From Streptomyces graminofaciens (GTDB taxonomy: Bacteria > Actinomycetota > Actinomycetes > Streptomycetales > Streptomycetaceae): DNA of 64,000 nucleotides. Below the pieces are notes generated by a model, which worked only from the letters and a program-made list of their open reading frames with translations, was not told the DNA's origin and did no database searches. Shown in pieces: positions 1-8,158 of this stretch. Made by a program: the position numbers and the translations under genes. Positions within the stretch are counted from its first letter, which is position 1; each line of letters starts with the position of its first letter. Where the stretch lies: positions 3,472,001-3,536,000 of the forward strand of contig NZ_AP018448.1 of assembly GCF_030294945.1 (NCBI RefSeq), written 5' to 3'.

Positions 1-388
1 CCGCAGCGGTACGGGTGCTCTCTCCCTCCGGCTCCTCGGCCCCGACCGCCTTACCGCCCACAGCTCTGCGCAACGCCTCGCGCACCGCGGCGCCGGGGCG
101 CGCCGGATCCCCGGCCGCCGACGAACCCGGGGCCCCACGACCACCGCCAGGCGCCGTAGACGGGCTCTGCTCGTCAACCGCCTCCGCGTCCCGAGCTCCC
201 CGCTCCCGTGCGGCGCGCAGTGCCCGACGGGCCGCGTCGGCAGGGCGCGGCCCTCCGCCGGCTTCCGTTCCCTCCACTTCCACATCCGCCAAAGACGCTT
301 CAGGCACCTCGAATCCTTCGGTCTGCGGCCTCCCCGCAGCCTCCTCCACGGCCCTCACACCCTCGCCCTCCCCCTCGATCCCGCTCAT
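1..388 (-). CDS. N-terminal part of a probable SWIM zinc-finger family protein, cut by the left edge
   Basis: An open frame starts with ATG at 388 and runs off the window without a stop, giving about 129 codons. It overlaps the helicase stop by four bases (ATGA), so it is probably translationally coupled and in the same operon. The visible part is acidic and then rich in Ala, Arg, Gly and Glu, with stretches such as DAARRALRAARERGARDAE. No zinc ligands or SWIM motif lie in the visible part. The call rests on family knowledge: in Streptomyces a SWIM-finger 'SWF/SNF' protein commonly follows this SNF2 helicase. It could also be an unrelated low-complexity protein. Confidence 0.45.
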   Translation of the reverse strand, partial: MSGIEGEGEGVRAVEEAAGRPQTEGFEVPEASLADVEVEGTEAGGGPRPADAARRALRAARERGARDAEAVDEQSPSTAPGGGRGAPGSSAAGDPARPGAAVREALRRAVGGKAVGAEEPEGESTRTAA

Positions 389-3213
389 GTCGCCCTCCGC
401 AGCGACACCAGGGCCGACAGCTCTCGGTCCGTCAGTTCCGTGAGGGCGGCCTCGCCGGAGCCGAGGATGGCGTCGGCCAGGGCCCGCTTGGACTCCAGCA
501 TCTCGGCGATGCGGTCCTCGACCGTGCCCTCGGTGATGAGCCGGTGGACCTGGACGGGTTGGGTCTGGCCGATGCGGTAGGCGCGGTCGGTGGCCTGTTC
601 CTCGACCGCCGGGTTCCACCAGCGGTCGAAGTGGACGACATGGCCCGCCCGGGTGAGGTTCAGGCCCGTGCCCGCCGCCTTGAGTGAGAGCACAAGTACC
701 GGTGTCGCCCCGCTCTGGAAGCGGTCCACCATGTGTTCGCGGTCCTTGACCGGCGTACCTCCGTGCAGCAGCTCCACCGGCACCGCGCGTGCGGCGAGGT
801 GCGCCGTGATCAGTCGGGCCATGCCCACGTACTGCGTGAAGACCAGCGCCGAGCCGTCCTCCGACAGCAACGTGTCCAACAGCTCGTCCAGCAGGGCCAG
901 TTTGCCGGAGCGGACCGCCAGCCGGTCGCCCGTGCCCGCCGCCTCCTCCTTCAGATACAGCGCCGGATGGTCGCAGATCTGCTTCAGCGCTCCCAGCAGC
1001 TTCAGGACCAGGCCCCTGCGGGCGATGCCCTCCGCCGTCTCGATGACGAGCAGTGACTCGCGTACCACCGCCTCGTACAGCGCGGCCTGTTCGCGGGTGA
1101 GCGGGACCGGGTGGTCCGTCTCGGTCTTGGGCGGGAGTTCGGGGACGATGCCCGGGTCGGACTTCTTGCGGCGGAGCAGGAACGGGCGGACCAGGCGGGC
1201 GAGGCGGGTCACGGCCTCCTCGTCCTCGCCGTTCTCCACCGCGCGGGCGTGACGGGCGCGGAAGGACTTCAGCGGTCCGAGCAGGCCGGGGGTCGTCCAG
1301 TCGAGCAGGGCCCAGAGTTCGGACAGGTTGTTCTCGACCGGGGTGCCGGTCAGGGCGACCCGTGCGGGTGTCGGGATCGTGCGCAGGGCCTTCGCCGTCG
1401 CCGAGTAGGGGTTCTTGACGTGCTGGGCCTCGTCGGCGACGACCATGCCCCACTGCTGCTGGGCGAGTTGCGGCGCCGTCGAGCGCATCGTGCCGTAGGT
1501 GGTGAGGACGAAGCCGCCGTCGATGTCGTCGAGCGTGCGGTCGGGGCCGTGGAAGCGGCGTACGGGGACGCCGGGGGCGAAGCGGGTGATCTCCCGCTGC
1601 CAGTTGCCCAGCAGGGACGCGGGGCAGACGACCAGCGTGGGTTCGGCGCGGGCGCGGCGCAGGTGCAGGGCGATGACCGTGACCGTCTTGCCGAGGCCCA
1701 TGTCGTCGGCGAGGCAGCCGCCGAGGCCGAGGGAGGTCATGAGGTCCAGCCAGGCCAGGCCCCGGAGTTGGTAGTCGCGGAGGGTCGCCGAGAGGCCCGG
1801 GGGCGGGTCGACCGTGCCGATGCCGGCCGTCAGACGGTCCCGCAGGGCCGCCAGTGCCCCGACCGGCACCGCCTCGACCGTCTCCCCGTCGACCTCGGCC
1901 GTGCCGGTGAGGGCCACGGACAGGGCGTCCACGGGGTCGAGCAGGCCAAGTTCGCGTTTGCGGGCCTTGCGGACGAGGGCCGGGTCGACGAGGACCCACT
2001 GGTCGCGGAGGCGGACGATGGGGCGGTGGGCCTCGGTGAGGGTGTCCATCTCGGTCTCGGTGAGCGGGTCGCCGCCGAGCGCCAACTGCCAGCGGAACCG
2101 GAGCAGTTCCTCGCTCTCGAAGAAGCCCGTGCCGTCCGTGGCGGAGCCGGGCGCCGGGCTGACCTCGGCGCGGGCGCTCAGGTCGTGGGCCAGGTCGCGC
2201 GGCCAGTGCACGGCGACCCCGGCCGCACCGAGCCGGGTCGCGGCGACGCCCAGCAGGTCGGACAGCTCGTCCTCGGAGAGGGCGAGGACATCGGGCACGT
2301 CCTGCTCGGCGAGCCGGTCCAGGGGTGGCCAGACGCGGGCCGCGCGGCGTACGGCCAGGGCGGCGTCCACGCGTGCGCGTGGCCCGAACGCCGCGTCCGC
2401 GTCGCCCGCCCACAGGGCCGCCGCGTCGACGACGAGCGTGGGGTCGGCGAGGCTGTGCACCTGGACGACGGCCGCGCCGGCCCGCCGCGCGCCCTCGCCG
2501 TCGTCGAAGAGGTCGGACGCCGACAGGTCCAGGCGCAGCGAGATCCGTACGCCCGCGTCCATGCCCGCGGCGACCTCGGCCGCCCAGTCGCGCGCGTGCG
2601 GCAGGCGCTGTCCCGCGGTCGCCGCGAACGGCCGCCCGGAGACGTACGGCGCCGCCGGGCCGCGTGGCAGGGTGTCGGCGACCGCGTCCAGGAAGGACCG
2701 CATCAGCGCCTCGGGCTCGGGCAGCCGGAGCGGGCCCTTGCCGGGCAGGGGCACGGCGTGGCCCTCGTACGGCAGGGCGGCGGCGACGGCCCTGAGGTGG
2801 GCGATGTCGTCCTGGTCGAGCGGGCCCGCGCGCCAGGCGTCGTACCCCTCGGTGGTCAGCCCGGGGAGCAGTCGCCCTCGGGCGACGAGTCGTAGCGCGT
2901 GCAGTGCGGCGGCACCCCAGCAGGCGGTGGCGGGGTGCGCGGCCGGGTCGCGTCGGGCGCGGGTGAGCAGGGGCAGGGCCTCGGTGAGGGACAGTGAGAC
3001 GGCGGGGACGGTGCCTCTGCGGACGCCGGAGCCGTGCCGCCGTACCACCGTGAGCTCCGTCGGCTCCGAGGGCCGGGGGACGGAGGGCGGAGCGTCGCCC
3101 TCCGGGTCCCAGAAGACCATCCGCCCCGCGCGCGGCAGCGGCGCGGGCTGGAAGACGGCGGCCAGCCGCACGGGAACGGCCGTGTCGGCCTCGGGAACAG
3201 CCATGTCCCGCAT
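385..3213 (-). CDS. SNF2-family DEAD/DEAH-box helicase
   Basis: This is a Swi2/Snf2-type ATP-dependent DNA translocase of about 942 residues. The N-terminal half carries the bacterial SNF2-associated region. The RecA-like core has Walker A GLGKT near residue 505, DEAQ near 590, the LTGTPVENN motif near 621, a long linker and the C-terminal helicase motif QATDRAYRIGQ near 872. These are the complete canonical motifs, so an active ATPase is expected. A GGGAGG sequence directly abuts a GTG at 3225, which leaves no spacing, so ATG 3213 (11-nt spacing) is preferred; GTG 3225 remains possible. It is followed by a coupled probable SWIM-finger gene. The likely role is chromatin or nucleoid remodelling or repair, inferred from the family only. 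Confidence 0.93.
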   Translation of the reverse strand: MRDMAVPEADTAVPVRLAAVFQPAPLPRAGRMVFWDPEGDAPPSVPRPSEPTELTVVRRHGSGVRRGTVPAVSLSLTEALPLLTRARRDPAAHPATACWGAAALHALRLVARGRLLPGLTTEGYDAWRAGPLDQDDIAHLRAVAAALPYEGHAVPLPGKGPLRLPEPEALMRSFLDAVADTLPRGPAAPYVSGRPFAATAGQRLPHARDWAAEVAAGMDAGVRISLRLDLSASDLFDDGEGARRAGAAVVQVHSLADPTLVVDAAALWAGDADAAFGPRARVDAALAVRRAARVWPPLDRLAEQDVPDVLALSEDELSDLLGVAATRLGAAGVAVHWPRDLAHDLSARAEVSPAPGSATDGTGFFESEELLRFRWQLALGGDPLTETEMDTLTEAHRPIVRLRDQWVLVDPALVRKARKRELGLLDPVDALSVALTGTAEVDGETVEAVPVGALAALRDRLTAGIGTVDPPPGLSATLRDYQLRGLAWLDLMTSLGLGGCLADDMGLGKTVTVIALHLRRARAEPTLVVCPASLLGNWQREITRFAPGVPVRRFHGPDRTLDDIDGGFVLTTYGTMRSTAPQLAQQQWGMVVADEAQHVKNPYSATAKALRTIPTPARVALTGTPVENNLSELWALLDWTTPGLLGPLKSFRARHARAVENGEDEEAVTRLARLVRPFLLRRKKSDPGIVPELPPKTETDHPVPLTREQAALYEAVVRESLLVIETAEGIARRGLVLKLLGALKQICDHPALYLKEEAAGTGDRLAVRSGKLALLDELLDTLLSEDGSALVFTQYVGMARLITAHLAARAVPVELLHGGTPVKDREHMVDRFQSGATPVLVLSLKAAGTGLNLTRAGHVVHFDRWWNPAVEEQATDRAYRIGQTQPVQVHRLITEGTVEDRIAEMLESKRALADAILGSGEAALTELTDRELSALVSLRRAT

Positions 3214-3342
3214 TCGTTCGGTCACCTCCCGCCCATGAGTCGTGTCAGCTGTGTCCCAGTTCTCGGATCAGCTGTCTCCGACTCTACGGGCGGGGTCCGA
3301 CAATCGGCCCCGGCATCACGTTCGGGCACGTCAGAGGCCTAC

Positions 3343-3924
3343 TCAGGGCACGGTCCGGGACACCACGTACACCATCGGATGGTTCGGGTCGGAGCGGTTC
3401 ACGACTATGTCGTGGGTGGGCGCCGGGTTCTTCTGCTCGTGGACGAGGCCGTACCAGGGGCCGGCGCCCGTGAACTCCCAGCCGATGATCCGCCGGTCGC
3501 GGGCGCTTATGGCCTTCTCGCCCTCCTGCAGGTCGGCCGGGTCGGCGCCGATCTGGGCGAGGAAGCGGCCCAGGCCCTCGTTGCTGGTGCGGAACTGGGC
3601 GTACAGGCGGCTGGTCTTCCAGTTGTTCGTCTCGTAGTACGCGACGTGGTCCGAGTACGGCGGGATCGGCACCCGGTAGAGGCGGCGCTGGACGCGGGAG
3701 GGCCAGCCGGCGGTGAGGCCGGTCGCCGAGTACTTCTCCTCCTTGTCCTTGCCGCTGTCGCGGCTCTGGTTGGCGGAGATCACCAGGTAACCGGCGGGTA
3801 CGCCGATGAGCAGCACGATGATCGCCAGGGTGAGCGCCCGGCGGCGGTTGCGGTGACGGCGGTCCTCGGCCGGCCGCTCCGGCTCGTCCGGGGACGAGCC
3901 CTGGCGCGGCACCGAGGGGGTCAC
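3343..3924 (-). CDS. Hypothetical single-pass membrane protein
   Basis: A 193-residue protein begins with GTG at 3924, overlapping the ROK kinase stop by four bases (GTGA), so translation is probably coupled. The N-terminus is charged and followed at about residues 29-50 by one hydrophobic segment (ALTLAIIVLLIGVPAGYLVI). The rest is polar and predicted to be extracytoplasmic, with YETNNWKTSRLYAQF and GWEFTGAGPWYGLVHEQ regions. No recognised domain or catalytic motif is evident. The context suggests co-expression with the sugar kinase, but no function can be assigned. Confidence 0.75.
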   Translation of the reverse strand: MTPSVPRQGSSPDEPERPAEDRRHRNRRRALTLAIIVLLIGVPAGYLVISANQSRDSGKDKEEKYSATGLTAGWPSRVQRRLYRVPIPPYSDHVAYYETNNWKTSRLYAQFRTSNEGLGRFLAQIGADPADLQEGEKAISARDRRIIGWEFTGAGPWYGLVHEQKNPAPTHDIVVNRSDPNHPMVYVVSRTVP

Positions 3925-5066
3925 GCGGAGTCCTGGGTGGTGCGGCGGCCCTCCACGTACCTCGCGTAACGCTCGTACCGCTCGACACGGCGCCGGTTGG
4001 CGCGGCGGAAGCGGCGGGCGACGAGGCGGGCCAGGTCGGCGGCGCCCACCATGCCGGCCTCGGGGCCGAGCTGGGCGCGGGCGATGCGGGCCTCGGGGCG
4101 GTAGCCACGACCGGTGAGCTGGCGCCTGAACGCGTCCCGCGCCGGGGCGATCAGCAGGTCGTCGGCGGCCGAGACACCGCCGCCGATGACGAAGCAGGAC
4201 GGGTCGAGGGCGGCGGCGAGGTTGGCGATGCCGACGCCGAGCCACTGACCGATGTCCTGAAGCAGCTCGATGCACATCGCGTCGCCCTCGCGGGCCAACT
4301 CCGTGATCATCGGGCCAGTGATGTCGGCGATGTTGCCCTTGACGTGCTCGATGATCCCGTACGCCACCGGGGAGTCGGCCGCTGCGAGTTCGCGGGCCTC
4401 TCTGACCAGGGCGTTCCCGGAGCTGTACTGCTCCCAGCAGCCGCGGTTGCCGCACGGGCAGCGGTGGCCGCCGGGCACGACCTGCATATGGCCGAACTCG
4501 CCCGCCACACCGAACTTGCCCCGCTTGACCTGGCCGTCCTCCAGGATCGCGCCGCCGATGCCGGTGCCCAGCGTGATCATGACCATCTGGTCCTCGCCTC
4601 GGCCGGCGCCGAAGCGCCACTCGGCCCAGGCGGCGGCGTTGGCGTCGTTGTCGACGAGGACGGGCACGGCGAGCCGTCCGGCGAGCCGGTCGCGCAGCGG
4701 CTCGTTGCGCCAGGAAAGGTGCGGGGCGAACAGGATGCGGTTGCGCTCCGCGTCGACCCAGCCGGCCGCGCCGATGCCGACGGCGTGCACGTCGTGCCGG
4801 TCGGAGAGGTCCAGGACCAGCTCGCAGATGGTGTCCTCGACGACCTTGGGGCTCTTGGACTTGTCGGGCGTCTCCGTGCGGAGCTTCTCCAGGATGTTGC
4901 CGTCGGCGTCCACGACGCCCGCCATCACCTTCGTGCCGCCGATGTCGATGCCGACGGTGGGGACGCGGGGCGCCGTCAGGTGGGAGCGGCGCTCGCGCGT
5001 TCCCACGGTCCGCAGGACGGTGGCCCGCGCGGAGCCGCGGTGGGTGAAGTCGCGGTAGGTGCTCAT
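3921..5066 (-). CDS. ROK-family sugar kinase (glucokinase-like)
   Basis: A 381-residue protein predicted to phosphorylate glucose or a related sugar with ATP in the cytoplasm. The phosphate-binding motif GIDIGGTK is at 39-46, the catalytic Asp is D141 in DNDAN, and GTGIGGAI is at 167-174. The ROK zinc site is intact: H201, C203, C205 and C210 in HRCPCGNRGCWE, preceded by GEFGH. The roughly 35-residue N-terminal extension before the ATP site is longer than in typical glucokinases, so a downstream start is possible. No DNA-binding domain is present, so this is an enzyme rather than a ROK repressor. It is coupled to the downstream membrane protein. Confidence 0.9.
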   Translation of the reverse strand: MSTYRDFTHRGSARATVLRTVGTRERRSHLTAPRVPTVGIDIGGTKVMAGVVDADGNILEKLRTETPDKSKSPKVVEDTICELVLDLSDRHDVHAVGIGAAGWVDAERNRILFAPHLSWRNEPLRDRLAGRLAVPVLVDNDANAAAWAEWRFGAGRGEDQMVMITLGTGIGGAILEDGQVKRGKFGVAGEFGHMQVVPGGHRCPCGNRGCWEQYSSGNALVREARELAAADSPVAYGIIEHVKGNIADITGPMITELAREGDAMCIELLQDIGQWLGVGIANLAAALDPSCFVIGGGVSAADDLLIAPARDAFRRQLTGRGYRPEARIARAQLGPEAGMVGAADLARLVARRFRRANRRRVERYERYARYVEGRRTTQDSA

Positions 5067-5138
5067 CGGGCCGATTCTGCCCTAACGCTCCGCTCGGTGC
5101 GCCGTGGGGGCGGGTGCCTGGTGTTGTGTTCTGGCTGC

Positions 5139-5203
5139 CGGCCGGTGGGAGCTTGCCGCGCCCACGCGGCGCAGCCGCAAATGTCACCGCCCCGCGCCCC
5201 TTA
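5139..5203. repeat. Dispersed Streptomyces intergenic repeat, possible terminator
   Basis: This GC-rich intergenic stretch just beyond the GntR stop contains the characteristic pieces GCGCCCACGCGGCGCAGC and CCCCGCGCCCCTTAAAG. Related pieces occur in many Streptomyces intergenic regions. The inverted GC blocks suggest a stem that could end transcription of the GntR gene. The assignment rests on pattern recognition, not on an alignment. Confidence 0.45.
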
Positions 5204-5242
5204 AAGCATGGTGGCCCCCTGCCGACAAGGGCTCACGGCGCC

Positions 5243-6007
5243 TCAGGGCCGCACGAGAAGTTGGAACTCGAAGGAGTAGCGCGAGGCCCTGTACACGTGA
5301 GTCCCGTATTCCACCGCACGGCCCGTGTCGTCGAACGTCGTGCGCTGCATGGTCAACAAGGGGGCGCCCTCGGGTTCTGTCAGCCGGGCGGCCTCCTCGG
5401 GCGTGGCCGCCCTGGCTCCGATTGTCTGCCTGGCGCTGTGGAGGGTGATGCCCGCGGTGCGCATGAGGCGGTAGAGGCCGGTGGACTCCAGCTGGGGGGA
5501 GTCGAGGTCGAGGAGGTCGGTGGGGAGGTAGTTGCAGAGGTACGCCATCGGCTCGCCGTGCGCCAGTCGGAGTCGCTCGATGCGGTGGACCTCACTGCCC
5601 TCGGTGACGGCGAGGGCAGCCGCGACCTCGGCGGAGGCGGCGACGGTGGTGTTGAGGAGGACGCGGGTCGCGGGGCGCTGCCCGGCGGCTTCCAGGTCGT
5701 CGTAGAGGCTGCTCAGCTCCAGCGGGCGCTTGACCTGGCTGTGCACGACCTGCGTGCCCACGCCGCGGCGGCGTACGAGCAGGCCCTTGTCGACGAGGGA
5801 CTGGATGGCCTGGCGGACGGTCGGCCGGGACAGGCCGAGGCGGGCGGCCAGCTCGATCTCGTTGCCCAGCAGGCTGCCCGGGGTCAGCTCGCCGTGCTCG
5901 ATCGCGGCCTCCAGTTGCTGGGACAGCTGGAAGTAGAGCGGGACCGGGCTGCTGCGGTCGACGCTGAGCTGGAGCGGCACGGTCGGATCCACTTCTGGTT
6001 TCGGCAC
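5243..6007 (-). CDS. GntR-family transcriptional regulator (HutC/FarR subfamily)
   Basis: A 254-residue cytoplasmic regulator. The winged helix-turn-helix spans about residues 20-90 (ELAARLGLSRPTVRQAIQSL, then a RRRGVGTQV wing). A UTRA effector-binding domain follows from about residue 97 to the end. It is divergent from the inositol-dehydrogenase-like gene, and a perfect palindrome (6058-6069) lies in the shared 103-bp region, so it probably represses that gene and itself. The effector is likely a sugar or polyol derivative, inferred from the neighbour. The GTG at 6007 lacks a clear Shine-Dalgarno sequence; a GTG five codons downstream is an alternative. Confidence 0.92.
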   Translation of the reverse strand: MPKPEVDPTVPLQLSVDRSSPVPLYFQLSQQLEAAIEHGELTPGSLLGNEIELAARLGLSRPTVRQAIQSLVDKGLLVRRRGVGTQVVHSQVKRPLELSSLYDDLEAAGQRPATRVLLNTTVAASAEVAAALAVTEGSEVHRIERLRLAHGEPMAYLCNYLPTDLLDLDSPQLESTGLYRLMRTAGITLHSARQTIGARAATPEEAARLTEPEGAPLLTMQRTTFDDTGRAVEYGTHVYRASRYSFEFQLLVRP

Positions 6008-6057
6008 GGGGCGAGCGTAACCGTGGTGCTTTGGTCACGGGAAGTTGCGTAGTTCGG

Positions 6058-6069
6058 TTGTCCGGACAA
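6058..6069. promoter_or_regulatory. Candidate GntR operator, perfect 12-bp palindrome
   Basis: TTGTCCGGACAA is a perfect inverted repeat located 51 bp upstream of the GntR start and 42 bp upstream of the oxidoreductase ATG. A TTGACA box follows at 6074-6079, so a bound dimer would overlap a sigma-70-type promoter. GntR-family operators are commonly short palindromes of this kind. Binding is inferred. Confidence 0.6.
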
Positions 6070-6110
6070 TCCATTGACACGGTGGCGGGTGCGACCCCAC
6101 TTTGTTTCCC

Positions 6111-7121
6111 ATGCGCATCGGACTCATCGGGGCAGGTCGCATCGGCACGTTCCACGCGACCACGCTCAGCCGCCACCGTGATGTCGGCTCTCTGATCATC
6201 ACGGACGTCGATTCCGCTCGGGCCCATGATCTCGCCGATCGCCTCGGTGAGACGGCGGCCCCGGGCGTGGACGAGATCTTCACCTGGGGTGTGGACGCCG
6301 TGGTCATCACGGCGGCGACTTCGGCCCACGGTGAACTGATCGGTCGGGCAGCACGCTCCGGGCTGCCCGTGTTCTGCGAGAAACCCATTGCCGTGGACAT
6401 GCCAGGGACCTTAAGCGCGCTCGCCGAGGTGGACGCGGCCGGGACCGTGTTGCAGATGGGGTTCCAGCGACGCTTCGACGCGGGGTACGTCGGTGCGCGG
6501 GAGGCGGTGCGGGCGGGGCGGCTCGGGCGGTTGCACACATTGCGGGCGATGACGGCCGACCAGACGCCGCCGCCCGCCGACTATCTGCCGGTGTCCGGAG
6601 GCATCTACCGGGACTGTCTGATCCATGACTTCGACATCGTGCGGTGGGTGACGGGACGTGAGGTGGCGGAGGTGTACGCCACCGGGTCGGACGCCGGGCC
6701 GGTGATGTTCCGCGAGGCGCACGACGTCGACACCGCGGTGGCCGTGCTGACGCTCGACGACGGGGCGTTGGTCACGGCGACGGGGGCGCGGGTGAACGGG
6801 GCCGGCTACGACGTGCGGATGGAGCTCGCCGGGGAGCTGGACACGGTGGTGGTGGGGCTCGACGACCGTACGCCGGTGGCGTCGACGGAGCCTGCGGGGC
6901 CGCCTGCCGCGGACAAGCCGTGGACCGGGTTTCTGGAGCGGTTCGCCGCCGCGTACGAGGCGGAGATCGGGGCGTTCGTGGAGGTGGTCCGGGGGGAGCG
7001 GGCGAATCCATGTGATGGGCGTGAGGCGTTGCAGGCGTTGCGGATCGCCGAGGCGTGCGAGTTGTCCCGGGTGGAGCGGAGGCCGGTGAACCTGGGGGAG
7101 ATTCCGGGCGGGCGCGACTGA
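6111..7121 (+). CDS. Gfo/Idh/MocA-family oxidoreductase, inositol 2-dehydrogenase-like
   Basis: A 336-residue NAD(P)-dependent sugar or inositol dehydrogenase. The Rossmann motif GAGRIG is at 7-12, the Lys-Pro motif CEKPIAVD at 89-96, and the catalytic D168 and H172 lie in YRDCLIHDFD, as in inositol 2-dehydrogenases. The ATG at 6111 is preferred over one nine bases upstream because the dinucleotide fold begins at once. There is no Shine-Dalgarno sequence, and a TTGACA lies 32-37 bp upstream, which suggests a leaderless or nearly leaderless mRNA. It is probably controlled by the divergent GntR protein. A rare TTA codon (L101, 6411-6413) makes translation potentially bldA-dependent. Confidence 0.9.
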   Translation: MRIGLIGAGRIGTFHATTLSRHRDVGSLIITDVDSARAHDLADRLGETAAPGVDEIFTWGVDAVVITAATSAHGELIGRAARSGLPVFCEKPIAVDMPGTLSALAEVDAAGTVLQMGFQRRFDAGYVGAREAVRAGRLGRLHTLRAMTADQTPPPADYLPVSGGIYRDCLIHDFDIVRWVTGREVAEVYATGSDAGPVMFREAHDVDTAVAVLTLDDGALVTATGARVNGAGYDVRMELAGELDTVVVGLDDRTPVASTEPAGPPAADKPWTGFLERFAAAYEAEIGAFVEVVRGERANPCDGREALQALRIAEACELSRVERRPVNLGEIPGGRD

Positions 7122-7180
7122 GGCTCCGCCCTGCCTTGTGCGCCCGGCTCGGGTGGTCGGGGTGCGTGGGCGGGTGCGGG

Positions 7181-7243
7181 TCGTAGTGGGTCGCTCGCGC
7201 GGTTCCCCGCGCCCCGGAGAAGCAGGGGCTGCGCGACAAGCCT
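7181..7243. repeat. Dispersed intergenic repeat between convergent genes
   Basis: This shares the blocks CGCGCGGTTCCCCGCGCCCC and AGCAGGGGCTGCGCG with the copies at 23491-23560 and 27261-27351. It contains GCGCGG/CCGCGC inverted arms and sits between the convergent ends of the oxidoreductase and the response regulator, where a bidirectional terminator is expected. Confidence 0.55.
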
Positions 7244-7287
7244 CCACCCGCCCCCCACCCGCCCAGCAGCGCCAAACCCACCCGCCC

Positions 7288-7962
7288 TCAGCGCCCTTCC
7301 TCCTCCAGCAGCCCCGCGTCGTACGTCAACAGGGCGATCTGCACACGGTTGTTGAGGTCGAGCTTGGCGAGGACGCGGGAGACGTGGGTCTTCACCGTGG
7401 CGACGCTCATGAACAGTTCGGCGGCGATCTCGGCGTTGGAGGCGCCCCGGCCGACCGCGACGGCGACCCCGCGTTCCCTGTCGTTGAGGACGGCGACGCG
7501 GGACCGGGCCTTCGCCCGGCGGGTGTCGGGAGCGCTGCCGGCGGCGTGTGCCATCAGCTGGCGGGTGACGGTGGGCGAGAGCACGGGATCACCGGCCGCG
7601 ACGCGGCGCACGGCCTCGACGATCTCGGCGGGCGGGGTGTCCTTGAGGACGAACCCGGCCGCGCCCGCGCGCAGGGCCCGCAGCACCTGTTCGTCCGCGT
7701 GGAAGGTGGTCAGGACGACGACCTGGGGTGCGTCCCTGCGGCTCCGGAGCCGCTCGGTGGCCGCGAGGCCGTCGACCGTGGGCATCCGGATGTCCATGAG
7801 GACGACGTCGGGGCGCGTACGGTCGACGAGCGCGTCCACCTCGCTGCCGTCGGCGGCCTCACCGACGATCTCGATGTCGTCGGCACCGCCCATCATGAAG
7901 GACAGTCCGGCACGTACGAGAGGGTCGTCGTCGACGAGGAGCAGTCGGATCTTCGCGGTCAT
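7288..7962 (-). CDS. NarL/FixJ-family response regulator
   Basis: A 224-residue two-component response regulator. The receiver domain has the acidic pair in LLLVDDDP near residue 11, the phospho-acceptor D57 in VVLMDIRMP and a conserved Lys in VLKDTPP. The LuxR-type helix-turn-helix is at about 160-215 (GASNAEIAAELFMSVATVKTH). ATG 7962 starts directly at the receiver fold; an upstream in-frame extension has no domain character. No kinase is adjacent. The nearest is the NarL-type histidine kinase at 11607-12995, separated by three genes. Confidence 0.92.
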   Translation of the reverse strand: MTAKIRLLLVDDDPLVRAGLSFMMGGADDIEIVGEAADGSEVDALVDRTRPDVVLMDIRMPTVDGLAATERLRSRRDAPQVVVLTTFHADEQVLRALRAGAAGFVLKDTPPAEIVEAVRRVAAGDPVLSPTVTRQLMAHAAGSAPDTRRAKARSRVAVLNDRERGVAVAVGRGASNAEIAAELFMSVATVKTHVSRVLAKLDLNNRVQIALLTYDAGLLEEEGR

Positions 7963-8158
7963 CGGCCCACCGTATTGTCCTGCCCGCGTCGGCTCGCGTA
8001 TTTCCCGCCACGGTCCCGGCCGCCCGACTCCCGCCGCCCGCCTCCCGGTCGTCGCCGTACGCGACCTGGCCCGTTGATGCCGTCCGCCGTGTCCCCGGCT
8101 AATGTCGGTCGATCGACACCGCACTCGACAGTCAGCAGTCAACTCACGGAGGGTTTCT

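Noticed and set aside
1111..2895. Long plus-strand frame of about 594 codons opposite the helicase gene
   Set aside because: It is antisense to a helicase with all motifs intact. The translation is Gly/Arg/Val-rich without any domain, the usual shadow of high-GC coding DNA.
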